From Imbricaverruca yamaguchii (lineage: Eukaryota; Arthropoda; Thecostraca; Neoverrucidae), in NCBI GenBank assembly GCA_034440575.1, contig JAOTOL010001545.1, positions 124,001 through 188,000 on the forward strand: 64,000 nt of DNA, written 5' to 3'. Of the stretch, positions 35,471-47,185 are shown piece after piece. A model generated the notes under the pieces. It did not search any database and was not told where the DNA came from. It worked only from the letters and a program-made list of their open reading frames with translations. The position numbers and the translations under genes are program-made. The stretch's first letter is position 1, and the number at the start of each line of letters is the position of its first letter.

Positions 35471-35856
35471 TCTGGCTGCCCAGCCTACAGCGGTGCCGAG
35501 CCCGGCTGCCCAGCCCACCGCGACGTTATGGCCGCTCACGGTAGACGGCGCGTATCGGCGCGGCCCGAAATGGATATTCGGCCGTAATTTACTGCAGCAT
35601 ATTGTAGCGACGAACGGAAGCTATGCAAGCCAAACTCTGAACGGGAAACTGGAACCTTCTCCGCCATGGCTGGTTGAGGGCATTCGCAAATGGCTGAAAC
35701 TGGCCGTCACGACTTCCACGCTTTTTCGGCGCATGTTATTATGGCGGACTACCAAGAACACCAGGCAGCTGGCATTCTTTGTGACCGCTCACGGGTGAAC
35801 GTTTAGCTGCTTTATCATACGTGGGTGGCATACTTAGCACTTGTCTGAAGCATTGA
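35471..35856. other. no feature recognised
   Basis: Unique sequence after the array; unrecognised frames up to 101 codons. Confidence 0.4.
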
Positions 35857-35972
35857 TCGCCAATCCATGTAGTTCATGCACGCTAATCACCAATCCATGT
35901 GGTTCATGCACGTTCAACAATCCATCCGATTCATGCACACTGGCCACCGATCCATGTGGTTCGTGCACGTAG
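35857..35972. repeat. ~30-bp tandem repeat, four copies
   Basis: Copies share AATCCATGTGGTTCATGCAC, with diverged linkers (GCTAATCACC, GTTCAAC, ACTGGCCACC). Confidence 0.85.
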
Positions 35973-38083
35973 CGTTATATGCAACAGAGTGCAGTGAAAA
36001 TAATTTATGTTCAGAGTTTTGTATACATGTGTGGAAGCAATAGCCACATGGCCGAAGAACATGAAATAAGTGTACATGCTCAGCGGGATCCAATGAAAGC
36101 CGCCATTGGCACCTCGACGATAACCAAACCTCGGTCGGCGTTTGGTTCGGTTCGTTCTCGGTCCGCGGTGACTACCACGGCCCGACAACGGCCACGACCA
36201 CGGCCACGACTCGACGCAGGAGCCAGCCGACGTTTCTCTTCCTGGTGGCCAGCGCTGCGTGTGCGTCCATCTGCCCACTCAGACGTCTGCTCTGATATTT
36301 ACGGCCTGGTTTTTGTGTGCGCAAGACAATATCTTAACTGCCCTTCCCGTTGCGTGTCCTTGTTTTGCCGCAGCTTCGGCGGCTACATACTCCCGGACTG
36401 CTGTACGAACGTGGCCGCCATACTTGAATCTGGGTTGAGATCTGATAAGGAGCCACGTTGACTCGCTCGCCCGGTACACAAACTTCGTCAGGCGTGCAGG
36501 ATGTCACTGGAATTGTCTGTCTGCGCGAACATTGCACTCGTGACACATACGCAGATGGACATCTGCGTGCCTGTATCTGAGCACGGTACATCCGCACTGA
36601 GGAGTCGAACACTCCGAGTCTACACAACCTTGGCATCTCGTCGAAGGTGTAGTACAACACATGGATGCATTGTACTTGACAGCTTGGAAATGCACCAAAT
36701 GAAGATTCCATGCCGACGGGATGTTAAATTAACTGCAATATAATACGTTTAAGCTCGTATAATATTCATGGAATATGAACGGCGTGCTGTTTTTCCGATA
36801 TCATGTGCTAAGGAAAGCTCATTTTTTTAAGCATTGATGTCACACAACTCCTCGAATGTGTGCAGCCACTGGAACTGAAATCAAAAGAAGAGCACATGGT
36901 GATAAAAATGGTAGTTCAGAGGCATGTATACTTCATCTATGCATAGCATAGCCAGGTTGGATGACATATTGTGGCCGGAATGCTCGATACCACTCCTTCC
37001 CCACTCCGACACATTTTACGCCGCCACCGCGGTGGAACAAGCCTGTTTTTAACAGTTAATATTCCAACGCTAACATTTTGCTAGCTTCACCACAGCATTT
37101 GACGTCATCGCTCGTCGGTGTGTAGCTATGAGGAGACACGACAAAAGACGAGCTCGCGGGATGTGTGTGTGTCTTTGTGGTGCTGTGTTTGGCCAGCATG
37201 CCACCTGGTGGTGCTATCGGTTGTTTACGACGTTGTGGATAGGCTGAAGTTGGTGGTCCGGACGGAGCCGGGGGGTAGCTGGGGGGATGGGGGTGGGGGT
37301 CATCACCTTTCCTTTGAACATTACATGAAACATTATTTCATGTCATACACTCTGATGGTTTTTTTGTGAGTTCGTTATTTTCTTTTCCTTTCTTTTTTGT
37401 TTGTTTTGTTTTTTGTTCGTTTGTTTGTTTTTTTCCTTTCACGTTTGCTTCAGGTCCTGGTGTCGACCATACACACACCAGCCAGTTTGTGTTGTCAGAG
37501 CTGCCGACTGTTGTCGTCTAAACGCTATGACTGGTCGCAGTCAGTCTGACTCTGGTCGGAAATATAACCCACACGTTCTCGGATGGCAATGCCATTTTGC
37601 TTCCAATCTCGAATGGCACGAATCATCGGGTGTACGGCTTTTGCCACTTCTTCCACGGTTGTGCCAAGCAATTTCGTTAGCTGTTCTTTCTGAGCACCCT
37701 ACTGTGCTGATTTCCGACGGTGGAAATGCAGGCGTGATTAGCCCGCAGTACATGAGGAGGGGTGCAGTTAGAATACAAGTGTACCGCCTTCATGATCAGC
37801 ATCGGGGAATTGCCTGGTTAACATGCCGCACGTCCTCGCAAACGTCACAGCTTCAGAGGATCCTCTTGAAATTTGATTCAGAAAACGTTTCATCCATGTG
37901 TCTGTGCGCCTGTAGGACCCTATCCCAAGTCCATAATTCATGATGACTTGTGCTAATTTTTGTCAGCATGCTCTGCGGCTGTCGCTGCGCTAAGTCGCCG
38001 ACCATACGTGTCAATCCTTTTTTTAACGCCAGATCGGCAGTGATTGATTGCGGAAATCCCAACCCACCAGCAGGCTGGTGCAG
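35973..38083. other. no feature recognised
   Basis: Long unique stretch. Frames of 160 (35979-36461) and 180 codons (37401-37943) on the plus strand have no recognisable domains, and the second starts in a T-rich tract. A GT/T-rich low-complexity patch covers 37360-37440. TGACGTCA, a consensus CRE, occurs once at about 37100. Confidence 0.35.
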
Positions 38084-38450
38084 ACCGGTCGTTCACAACC
38101 ATTTGAAGGGTGCAGACCGGTCGTTCACAACCATTTGAAGGGTACAGACCGGTCGTTCACCATCAGACCGGTCGTTCGCCACCATTTGAAGAGTGCAGAC
38201 CTCTTCCAACCATTTACAATAATCAGACCGGTCGTTCGCCATCAGACCGGTCGTTCACAACCATTTGAAGGGTACAGACCGATCGTTCACCATCAGACCG
38301 GTCGTTCGCCACCATTTGAAGAGTGCAGACCGGTCGTTTGCCACCATTTGAAGGGTGCAGACCGGTCGTTTGCCACCATTTGAAGGGTGCAGGCCGGTCG
38401 TTTGCCACCATTTGAAGGGTGCAGACCGGTCGTTTGCCATTATCTGAAGA
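38084..38450. repeat. ~32-bp minisatellite
   Basis: About 11 copies of CAGACCGGTCGTTCACAACC plus ATTTGAAGGGTG. Several copies are shortened to CATCAGACCGGTCGTTCGCC. The palindrome ACCGGT is present in nearly every unit. Confidence 0.94.
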
Positions 38451-38956
38451 TTACAGAACGGTGGTTTTCCACCATCTGAAGAAACAGGTCGTTTGTCGCC
38501 GCCCATTAATAACAAATGCAGACACTTGAACAGTGTATTTGGACATATTTACTGTTAAATCTTTCCGTTCCTGGCAGTCTTTTCCGAGAACGATTGATCA
38601 CATGATGTGATAAGCTGAACGTTTTAAAATTCCCACCGCCGTTCAGATTCACGTCGATAAACTGCCATGACCGGTTCCTACTTACGGCTGATTGCCCTCC
38701 ATATTCGGCGAAGGACGAACTGCCGAGTTGCTGTTGAGATTATGCAGCTACAATGATTCTGCAGATATTTGCACTTCACTTCATCGGCAGTGTTGATTGA
38801 CGTTTGATGTACCAATAGCAAAGGCACTCCATCGTAAGTCTCTTGACGAGTCTGTTCTAACATGAGAAATTGAGTGGTGTGTGTACGTGGGATGGGGAGG
38901 AGACCACTAACAATTACAATTACAATTATCGTAACAATTACAATAAGAAACCTCAA
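38451..38956. other. no gene recognised; short ACAATT repeats near the end
   Basis: Unique sequence. At about 38908-38947 a run of AATTAC words precedes the next microsatellite. Confidence 0.45.
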
Positions 38957-39172
38957 GTGTGTGTGTTAGTGTGTTAGTGTGTTACACAAGTTACACAAGT
39001 GTGCGTGTGCGTGTGCGTGTGCGTGTGCGTGTGCGTGTGCGTGTGCGTGTGCGTGTGCGTGTGCGTGTGCGTGTGCGTGTGCGTGTGCGTGTGCGTGTGC
39101 GTGTGCGTGTGCGTGTGCGTGTGCGTGTGCGTGTGCGTGTGCGATTGCGTGTGCGTGTGCGTGTGCGTGTGC
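38957..39172. repeat. (GTGTGC)n hexanucleotide microsatellite
   Basis: GTGTTA repeats at 38957-38990 lead into about 28 near-perfect GTGCGT units (39001-39170), with one GATTGC interruption near 39142. Strictly alternating purine-pyrimidine sequence can adopt Z-DNA. The open frames across it are simple dipeptide artefacts. Confidence 0.97.
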
Positions 39173-39984
39173 GAAATGACGTATTCGTGGAGTTCCGTTT
39201 GCAGTGAGTTGCGTGCGGCTGTTTTGAGTTTCCGAGGGGCGGCCTTGAGCTGCGAAGTAGTGGCGTTGCCGACAATGGCTTGTCAGCGCGGGTGCCAGTC
39301 GGCAACGACACGACCGCCGTCCTCGGAAACACGTCTGACGCTGAATGCAGGCGCACAGAAGCCGACGGAGACGCAGAAGAGCCGAGATTGCACCCGCGTC
39401 GCCGCAATGAATGGAGTATAAATAGCTGACACGTAAAGGTGCAGACGAAAGTGCAGGAGGAATTCACGAGCGAACCCTGAGAGCAGAACCAACTCCTGAC
39501 CGAAACTGTTTTGACCCTAAAAAGAGAGCTTCCGCCTCCTGTGATGTTCCATTTCTGGAAAGACGCTGAATTGTTCTGGAATTCAAAATTGTAGCCGAAA
39601 ACAAGGAGATAGCTGATGAACATTCTATAATGAATATGTTCCAATACTCATCACCAAGTAACTTAAGGCATGTTCATCATTTCCATGTACCTTTTCCATC
39701 GAAAATCTATAGACATTTCATATCATTGATAGCACCAAGAACTTGGAAGAGTATTATTGGTACAAAATTTCCTTATTTATTTATTTCACAATACATGCCC
39801 TCCACGTGCAGTGGCTGTTATGGGCAGTCTTCCTGTAATCATGTATCTATTAAGAAGGAAAATATGAAAACGTTATCAGAGATTATTTCCTTGACTTATC
39901 CATCACAAACTAAATGGGTAGGAAGACGTAACCTTGATCAACTTCACACTACAAAAAGCAGAAACTATATATGGGTGGATAATA
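39173..39984. other. no feature recognised
   Basis: Unique sequence. A 120-codon plus frame at 39630-39992 has ordinary composition but no recognised family. A 217-codon minus frame ends in the microsatellite and is not supported. Confidence 0.35.
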
Positions 39985-40315
39985 TAAATTAGATATAGGT
40001 GGATAATATAAGCTGCATGTGTAAAGCTGGATGAACAAGTGTATGCATATGTAATGATGCATATGTACCTATATGCTTAATTGCATGTAATTGCAGGTGT
40101 GTATTTGCAACTGTGTTCATGTTTATGTGCATAAATGTGCATGGATGCATATGTGTGTCGTTTATGTATGTGCATGTTAGTATATGTGTATGTATGTATA
40201 TTTGTATAGGTGTGTGAGTTCATATGTGTTTATGCATGTGAAGGAAGTTTGGGTGTACGTGTTTCATGTGTGTGGATATGCAGGTTTTTGCGCTTGTGCA
40301 TGTGTATGTACACTT
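39985..40315. repeat. TG/CA-rich degenerate simple sequence
   Basis: Words such as GCATATGTG, TATGTGCAT and TGTGTATG repeat without fixed period. It is similar in style to 2430-2905. Confidence 0.8.
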
Positions 40316-40984
40316 TCCCCCTCATAACACATTTAACTTTGTGACCCAAGGAGTTCCTTGGTGTTACTACCTTGCTACCTAGCTGAGGTGCTCCTGTGGC
40401 TACTTATACTAATAACAGGTGGTGATCTATATGCCAAAAAAATGAGAAGAAATGGATGCAATTAGTCATAGTGAACTGTAGGCATGCAGACAAATGACAT
40501 ATGTATTGGCATCCTGGGGCATTCCTATGCTGGCTGTCCTAACTTTTGAACAGTTGGTCATAGGAAAGCCCAACGGCAATCGAGCCTGCAATAATGCGTG
40601 TACCCAAATAGGATAGGCTGCTACATACGAAACAGGGGTCGACATTAAAAAAATCATCTGACACAAATACAGATTTAAAGGTAGCGTAGACCCGTTAATA
40701 CGTACTGCCGATTGCAAAGGGATATGTTCTTCTTTAAATGTTAAATAAATAAGTACCCAATCATTGACATTGACAATCTTTAGACAGGAGGTTATGCGCT
40801 CGAATACCTGTTTATTGTGGAATTACTTGTGAAATTATTCATAGAATGTATGAAGATAAATTAAGGATAAGTAAAGGATCAATAAATTGGGCCTAGCAAA
40901 GACCCGCTCGCCTTCTGTCTGTCATCGAGACTGGGCTGCGGGGTATGTAGTTGGTGTACGTGGACTCTGATAATGTTTACGCTC
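40316..40984. other. no feature recognised
   Basis: AT-rich unique sequence with short frames only. Confidence 0.4.
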
Positions 40985-41212
40985 AGTGGCACACACCTGA
41001 CGGCCATCGCCCGAACCAGGGGCAGCTGCCAGGATAAGGGGCAACGGTGTGCTTATGGCCCCTCCACATGGATAGGCGGCGTCCCTCCGGCCGAGGAGCC
41101 CCTTCAGGAAGGCTCGAGTGCCTCACCCGCTCAAAGGATTTTCTTTTTAGCGAAGGGCGTTCCTCCAAGGAAATGTGCCCCATGACAATTCCTGGATCCG
41201 CCCCTATACTGA
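40985..41212 (-). mobile_element. dispersed repeat R1, copy d
   Basis: On the minus strand the end reads GGGGCGGATCCAGGAATTGT then CATGGGGC (41212-41185), followed by GAGGAACGCCCTTCGC, GCGGGTGAGGCACTCGAGCC and TTCCTGAAGGGGCTCC. The order matches copies A, B and a. The distal end (about 40985) is not fixed. Confidence 0.65.
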
Positions 41213-42696
41213 ATTCGGTAACACTACATTAGTTTGGCTAGTTTGTGTCTTATCTGTTGGGTTTTAAGGTATCAAAGCCGTTGATAGGTGCAAACTATTT
41301 GGTATTCCTCGATATTGGCATTGTTCCACATCTATTCACCGATACTATTTGTCCCATCTGAATTTGGACCGAATAGTTCATATCACAGGCATCACGGTCG
41401 AGGTCCAAAGCTAATTTCAGTTGCAATCTATGGATATAACTACAGGTAAGATATTCCTTCCAGGGATAGCTAGGTAGGCAGTGGTGGTAAAGGCATTGGC
41501 AGCTGAACGTGGAATTGGCTGATGCGTGACCTAAGAGTCATTGATGTTTTTTACATGCTGCATCGAGTGGTAATTATGAGATTACCTACTCATGCGTTCT
41601 CATTTTATATTTGGAGGTGCTTATGGAACGATACGGTCGCCTTACGAATCTCAGGGGGTGTCCAAGTATCATTAGACATGTGCAGTTCTTTGCTTCACCT
41701 GAGATTCCTGTAAATATTTTGTGAGCCTTGATACAGCTATAATTGATCCACTCTGATCTTGAATCAACAAAATATTCGACTAGTTGCGAGCTTGAAAATT
41801 ATTCGTAAATGATAAAAAGTTGTAAACTTTCCTGATACAAACATGTCATCTTCGCAATTTTAGCTCCACGCCATATTTGATCATGGCTCCATTGTCCTGC
41901 GCTCGATGATATATCACATATATGGACAACACATACGCAACGGAATTTATCCACTTCGTTCGTTTCTACTGCTGTGAAGCAAATAGTATCGGAGGTCGTG
42001 TTCTCAGCGCACCGCAACCGCCAGGTCTAATTTCGAGCATCACTACATCGGTAACCTGAAGTTAAGGAAACGAGAGATAAATAGTTTCATGCACATATTA
42101 TCACTTATAATTTATCCCCTGACGTGTATCAAATTTGTACTATCAATAGTGTTGCCGGCAGAGGGTAAAGTTTGACCTCCCGCACTCTCACCAACTTCTA
42201 CTCCAGAAGATAGAAAAGTGCAACAAACGGCATCACGAATCTTCATCCTTGACCTTTCAGACCAGCATTGCGACCTCATTTGGTTAGCTGACCAGGCTGT
42301 TGGCTGTTCCTTCTTCACGTGCTCGTCTTCGTTCGTGGGGACAACGCGTCGGCAATGCGCTGGCAGAAAAGCAGGACGCGCCTAATGTTCCGGTGTTGCG
42401 TTTGGTGTCTCACAAACTTTGCTCATGTCATAGCCTACATAGCTTCTCCATCTATCCAAAAGTTAACTCATTCTACGAGTTTCCAATCGTTCCGATGCTG
42501 CGATAGCCAGGGAGTTGTTGGACACCATGAACGTACTATGTAGTCAATTCAATAAGTAAATGTTACAAGTAGCGTAGCCAGGGAGTGATCAAACAAGGCC
42601 CTTCCACTTTCAATGGTGAGCATACGTTGTTGCCATGCCTATTTTCGGTTCTCCGTAAATTGAGTTGCACGTGGCCAAAGAACGCCTGTCTGTCTG

Positions 42697-42699
<3 letters not shown>
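41213..42699. other. no feature recognised
   Basis: Unique AT-rich sequence. GTAGCGTAGCCAGGGAG at 42572 resembles the end of a MITE of the kind seen at 12959, but no partner end was found. Confidence 0.4.
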
Positions 42700-42784
<85 letters not shown>

Positions 42785-42905
42785 CAACCAAAAACACACC
42801 AAAACCCCCACACACCACACTACCCCCCCCCCACCCCCACACACACACACACACACAAAAACACACACATACCCCCCCCACACACACACACACAAACACA
42901 CACAT
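42700..42905. repeat. (CA)n tract with C-rich and A-rich interruptions
   Basis: Pure CA fills about 42703-42780. It is followed by AAAACACACC and CCCCCCCCAC words and further CA to 42904. Confidence 0.96.
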
Positions 42906-42975
42906 CATGGATATAGTTCGTTCGGTGAAATGCGCTGCTGAACAGCCGTATCAGCAGGCGCACCACTTGCTCAGA

Positions 42976-43041
42976 TGACGTCGACTGCACTACTGCTCAG
43001 TGTAGCCTCAGACGTTATTGATTGGTGGCGTTGTGACGTCA
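42976..43041 (+). promoter_or_regulatory. putative promoter: CRE and inverted CCAAT motifs
   Basis: TGACGTCG lies at 42976-42983 and a perfect CRE palindrome, TGACGTCA, at 43034-43041. ATTGATTGG, an inverted CCAAT box, is at 43018-43026. These sit about 100-170 bp before the ATG of the candidate gene at 43143. Established knowledge: CRE plus CCAAT pairs are typical of TATA-less animal promoters. That this one is active is inference. Confidence 0.35.
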
Positions 43042-43142
43042 CTATCGACGCCATTGAGCTCGGGGGTCGCGCCTCCTCTGTCCGCTATTGATCGCTTGAA
43101 TCGGAAGGCACTCGAAAGCGAACAAGAGACAGCGAGGAGCAG

Positions 43143-43613
43143 ATGGAGAAATGTGACGGAAAGGAAAGTAAAGAATCGGAGGAGACGAAAAGTGAAAAGA
43201 AACGCAGACGTCTTGCGTATTTTGACTGTCGATGCTCTGTGAAACCGGAATGTTTTTTCCGGTATGGTTTCTTGTCGCTGTCAGATGGAGTCTACGTTAC
43301 GCCCATCTACCTGCTGTTTCAGTTGTAAGCACATCACTGGAATGCTACATTCCACATCAACTCATTTTCTGTGGATGCTGGGTCCAACAGTGTAGTCAAG
43401 CAGCGAAGGGCGCAGCCCCTACCATTTTGGGAAATTTGGGGGACCACTCAGACCTCCATGCAGGGCCCTACCCCAGACCACCGGAAAGGGCCTACCAGAG
43501 ATTTAAGCCCCAGCAATTCCAATAAATCGGATATAGCAGACACTGTCAAGAGCATGCTAAAGAGAAGAGGCACCCGGCTGACATACAAGGAACACCAAGC
43601 AAGTAACCAATAA
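43143..43613 (+). CDS. candidate small two-exon gene, unknown product
   Basis: The ATG at 43143 opens a frame starting MEKCDGKESKESEETKSEKK, a highly charged N-terminus with a basic cluster (KKRRR) that could be a nuclear localisation signal. The frame ends at a TAA that overlaps a possible splice donor, GTAAGC at 43325. An acceptor AG at 43389-43390 would remove a 66-bp intron and join in phase to a second frame that ends at TAA 43611-43613 with the C-terminus KSMLKRRGTRLTYKEHQ. The product would be about 134 residues. I recognise no family. Support is only composition, phase and the upstream CRE/CCAAT motifs. The intron is short and its pyrimidine tract is weak, so this may be chance. Confidence 0.22.
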
Positions 43614-43739
43614 TTGCGATGCTAGAAGCCCAATGGTATTGCACACACATCGGCGATAAATAGACAGGTAGTTGGTGCACACAAAAACCCGAACTACCAC
43701 CATCAGCAATGTACATGCAGCGTTAAGCTTCATCAGCAT
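43614..43739. other. no feature seen
   Basis: Short unique sequence before the truncated SINE; CATCAGCA words begin at its right edge. Confidence 0.4.
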
Positions 43740-43862
43740 TTCATCAGCACATTTGTTTGTTTGTTTATTGGTTGGTTCACGACACACTTTATGCACATTC
43801 ACGGCTAATGGCGCCGCCCACACTGTTTCGCCGGTGGGCCGCGGGATTGTTCATCAGCACAT
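43740..43862 (-). mobile_element. 5'-truncated S1 SINE with 13-bp TSD
   Basis: The minus-strand sequence 43849-43753 matches the 3' half of the S1 SINE, from CAATCCCGCGGCCCACC through AACAGTGTGGGCGGCGCC to an AAACAAACAAAC tail. The tRNA head is absent. TTCATCAGCACAT flanks it at 43740-43752 and 43850-43862. CATCAGCA words recur locally, which slightly weakens the duplication. Truncation at the 5' side with an intact tail fits target-primed reverse transcription. Confidence 0.85.
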
Positions 43863-44148
43863 CGGCTACAGCGCGGCTACAACACTACAGCATCAGCACA
43901 TCGTTCATCAGCAGGCCGTACTCATATGCAGACCGCAGCGACATTCAGTGTCCTGGGGCAGACATGCGATGATTTCCTCCAGTTGGAGCATGGTGGACTT
44001 GCAAAATGCAAGGGCGTGCAAACACCACCAAGTTGAAAACTTACGCCTGAAAATTCACAAGCATCTTGGACAAAAGAAATAATCGGCCAGCTTAAACATC
44101 AAGTTTGTGATGAATATTGTGAAAGGTTCATAGCGAAGTTGGACAAAG
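43863..44148. other. CATCAGCACATCG words, otherwise unassigned
   Basis: CATCAGCA(C/G) recurs four times between 43850 and 43915; the rest is unique. Confidence 0.4.
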
Positions 44149-44775
44149 TGGAACATCTTCCTTCAGTCCTAAGGAGCATCTTCTTCAGTCACATCTAGGC
44201 GCATCTTACTTCAGTCATTTCAGTCACATCTAGCCGCCCCGATAGCTCAGTTGGTTAGAGCGCTGGCCTGCACTGGTCTCCCCTGTCCCCCCAACACAGG
44301 GTTCGAGTCGCTTCGCGCGCTGTCATTTAGCCCCCGGCCGGAAGTGTCAGTTGGCAGCTGGCCCGATAAGGCCGGGGACGAGCTACCGGGCGGCCGTGTC
44401 GGTGCATTGACGGCACGTTAAACTTTCGATCAAAATTCTGGAATTGAACTGCCGTTGAACTGGAATTCGTGTATCAGGTAGTGGGGATTCATTAAATAAT
44501 AATAATAATAATATAAAAATATTCCTTCAATTCCATTTAGGAGCGCCTTCCTTCACTTCTACCTTGAAACTTATTCTCTCACTCTTAGCCGGGCACATCT
44601 TCCTCCAGTCCTGTCTAGGAGCATCTCCCTTCAGTCCTATCTTGGAACATATTCCTTCAGTCCTGTTTCGGAGCATCTTCCTTCAGTCCTATCTTGGAGC
44701 ATCTTCCTTCAGTCCTATCTTGGAGCATCTTCCTTCAGTCCTATCTTGGAGCATCTTCCTTCAGTCCTATCTAGG
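44149..44775. repeat. 26-bp minisatellite, split by a SINE
   Basis: The right part (44535-44775) holds about nine units of CATCTTCCTTCAGTCCTATC plus TTGGAG. The left part (44149-44232) holds about four diverged units of the same kind. The SINE at 44233-44516 lies between, so it probably landed inside the array. Confidence 0.88.
44233..44516 (+). mobile_element. tRNA-derived SINE (S3) inside a minisatellite
   Basis: The head GCCGCCCCGATAGCTCAGTT with GGTTAGAGCGCTGGCC supplies a good A box, and GGGTTCGAGTCGC at about 44301 supplies a B box. A GC-rich body, the words TGACGGCACGTTAAAC near 44410, and an (AAT)n tail at 44494-44513 follow. The anticodon arm is expanded and cannot fold as a tRNA. 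No clean target-site duplication can be read because the flanks are repetitive. Confidence 0.82.
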
Positions 44776-46722
44776 TGCAGGTGAAATTGAAAAGCGCTTG
44801 AAAAATCCACACACAGTAACCAAAATATGCCAGTAATTTCACCCATCAGATAACTCTGACATTCTCTCGTCACAGACCCAGGCGCACCCAAGGGAACTTG
44901 TAAGGAAAACATCAATATTGATCTCCAGGCTGAAACCATGTCTGCAAATATACCAAGGCAAAGCGAATAGCTCATTGTTTCTATCATGCTCAAAATACAA
45001 TAATGCTGTTAGGAGTAACACTTAACATATTCATTAAAGGACCCTAGACATCTTGCAAAAGGAAGCCCTCATAATTCCCCCAAACTAGCCACACATTTTC
45101 CCACTTTATTTGTGGGGCTGTGATATTTATTTTGTGGCGCTACCTACTAGGAGCACTACCCACTGAGTGACGGCCCGCGCCCATTCGCCGCGCATCCTTG
45201 GGTATGCCTATGAGTATGGCAATCGGGGTCAAAACGAGATGGCGGTGAAGATGGGATTTCGCATTTACCCATCGCATTTACTCATCGCATACTATATTGC
45301 TTGCAATTCCTTTAAACACATGTATCTCAATGCTGATATTTCTTGCGACGCCTATTTGTATTTACTTACAAGTGCGTTCACGTAGCTCGTGGCTATAGTT
45401 GTACGGGATGAATGCGAAGAAATACGTTTGCCGAAGAGCACGGGACGTGGGGTTTTTGCAGTTGCAGCCCAGGACACTGCAGCCAATTGGTGCAGGCTCT
45501 ATAGACCGCAACAATGGCACGGGTATAAGGAGACCGAGGACTAGGGTCGTGAGTCGGGATCAAGGAAAGGTAGTGATGCAAGGAAAAGTAAAGTTTTTTT
45601 TTACTATGCTGATTGTAGTGCGTTTGTTTGGGTTTGTTCGTGCTTCAATGTAGTAGTCTACTGACTCGCGCTCTTCGGTCATTTTCGACCAAACTAAAAT
45701 TTGTACCGTTTCATTTCTTCGTTGCAGATGATTATTATATACTGCAAGTCCTTCACATTGGTGGGACAGTTTTCAGGTCGTTTGTATAATATACCAAGAG
45801 GCTACAAACTCGAGCGTTTCTCGTGCTCATTTCCCAATCTTAATTTCATTACCAGCACAAGAGTTCCTTCAATGCTCATCTTAAACCACACATGCTTCCT
45901 TCTGGCTTGCCAGTACTATTACTACGACTTAGATGTTTGCACAGCACGCGCTGGACTCAAATTTAAGCTCCCTCCTTGAAGTCATACTACCAAATTAAGC
46001 TACGCTTTCATGAGTCAGACATATTCATCGTTCCACTGCCTGAGAACTTACAAGAATTAATCACGTTATTATGAGCATATGATCACGTGTGGCGAAAATG
46101 GCACCTTCGGTGTTGCCATGGTGATGCCATGATGGAGTGCGCCATTAAATCCATATTATGTGAAAATTAACGCTTGTCAACTCATTTCATCACACATCAA
46201 AGCATCATAAACTCGACCATGATGTTACAACTGAATTGAGGACATCCTGATTTTCCCGTTTTGCGTTCATCCGCTCGTGGCGCCAAATGCGTCCGTGATG
46301 AAGCAGCCAGTTAAGTTGAAAAGTTCCTCTCAGTTACGACGGCTCATCGCCCGTATCGGGAACGTCACTCAACGGAGCCGGTGTTTGAACGTTCGCCGGC
46401 GGCCGTGAATATTTCAAGTTCGCACATTTGCTTGATGGCAACAGCATCAGATGCGCGAGAAACGCAATCGCATCTGTCGAGATGCGAAAAAAAACCACCT
46501 GAACTGAAGCCATGCTCATTCTCTGCGCGCTCATCACCACCGATCCGAACATCGATTGTATAGCAGTCAGGCGCACCCTCAGGTGACCGTCGCCTGACTG
46601 GTCTGTCGCCGGACTGAAGCCTAACTCGCAGCTAGAGAATCTCACACAAGCTGCTCACGTTTCGCTGATCCGTGGCAACGGAACGGATAGCCGGCGTACG
46701 ACTGCGCCTCCGGCAGAATCAC
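44776..46722. other. no feature recognised
   Basis: Unique sequence. The frames at 45399-45653 (plus, 84 codons), 45701-45979 (plus, 92) and 46334-46645 (minus, 103) have no recognised domains. Confidence 0.4.
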
Positions 46723-46986
46723 CGCAGCATCACCGCAGCATCACCGCAGCATCACCGCAGCATCACCGCAGCATCACCGCAGCATCACCGCAGCATCACC
46801 GCAGCATCACCGCAGCATCACCGCAGCATCACCGCGGCATCACCGCAGCATCACCGCAGCATCACCGCAGCATCACCGCAGCATCACCGCAGCATCACCG
46901 CAGCATCACCGCAGCATCACCGCAGCATCACCGCAGCATCACCGCAGCATCACCGCAGCATCACCGCAGCATCACCGCAGCATCAC
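46723..46986. repeat. 11-bp minisatellite, about 24 copies
   Basis: Perfect or near-perfect GCATCACCGCA units, with a single GCGGCATC variant near 46832. Because 11 is not a multiple of three, the translated repeat cycles through three frames as an 11-residue peptide repeat. Confidence 0.98.
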
Positions 46987-47036
46987 CCCGCCCCGTCCCA
47001 ACGCCGTCAGTGTCGGCCACGGACGAGCGCAACGCT
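46987..47036. other. short spacer between array and SINE
   Basis: GC-rich 50-bp spacer without features. Confidence 0.4.
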
Positions 47037-47185
47037 GCGCTCCAGCTCTAGCGCCACTCAGGACATTTCCCAATCCCGCGGCCCACCGGCGAAACAGTGT
47101 GGGCGGCGCCATTAGCCGTGAATGTGCATGAAGTGTGTCGTGAACCAACCAATAAACAAACAAACAAACAAGCGGCGCTCCAGCT
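47037..47185 (+). mobile_element. 5'-truncated S1 SINE with 11-bp TSD
   Basis: The sequence 47048-47174 starts at CTAGCGCCACTCAGG, just after the B-box region, continues through CACCGGCGAAACAGTGTGGG and ends in an ATAAACAAACAAACAAACAA tail. GCGCTCCAGCT occurs at 47037-47047 and 47175-47185. The tRNA-like promoter is missing, so it cannot be transcribed by its own boxes. Confidence 0.9.

Noticed and set aside
35979..36461. 160-codon plus frame as a gene
   Set aside because: No recognisable domain or start context, a low-complexity PRPRPRL stretch, and competing frames on the other strand.
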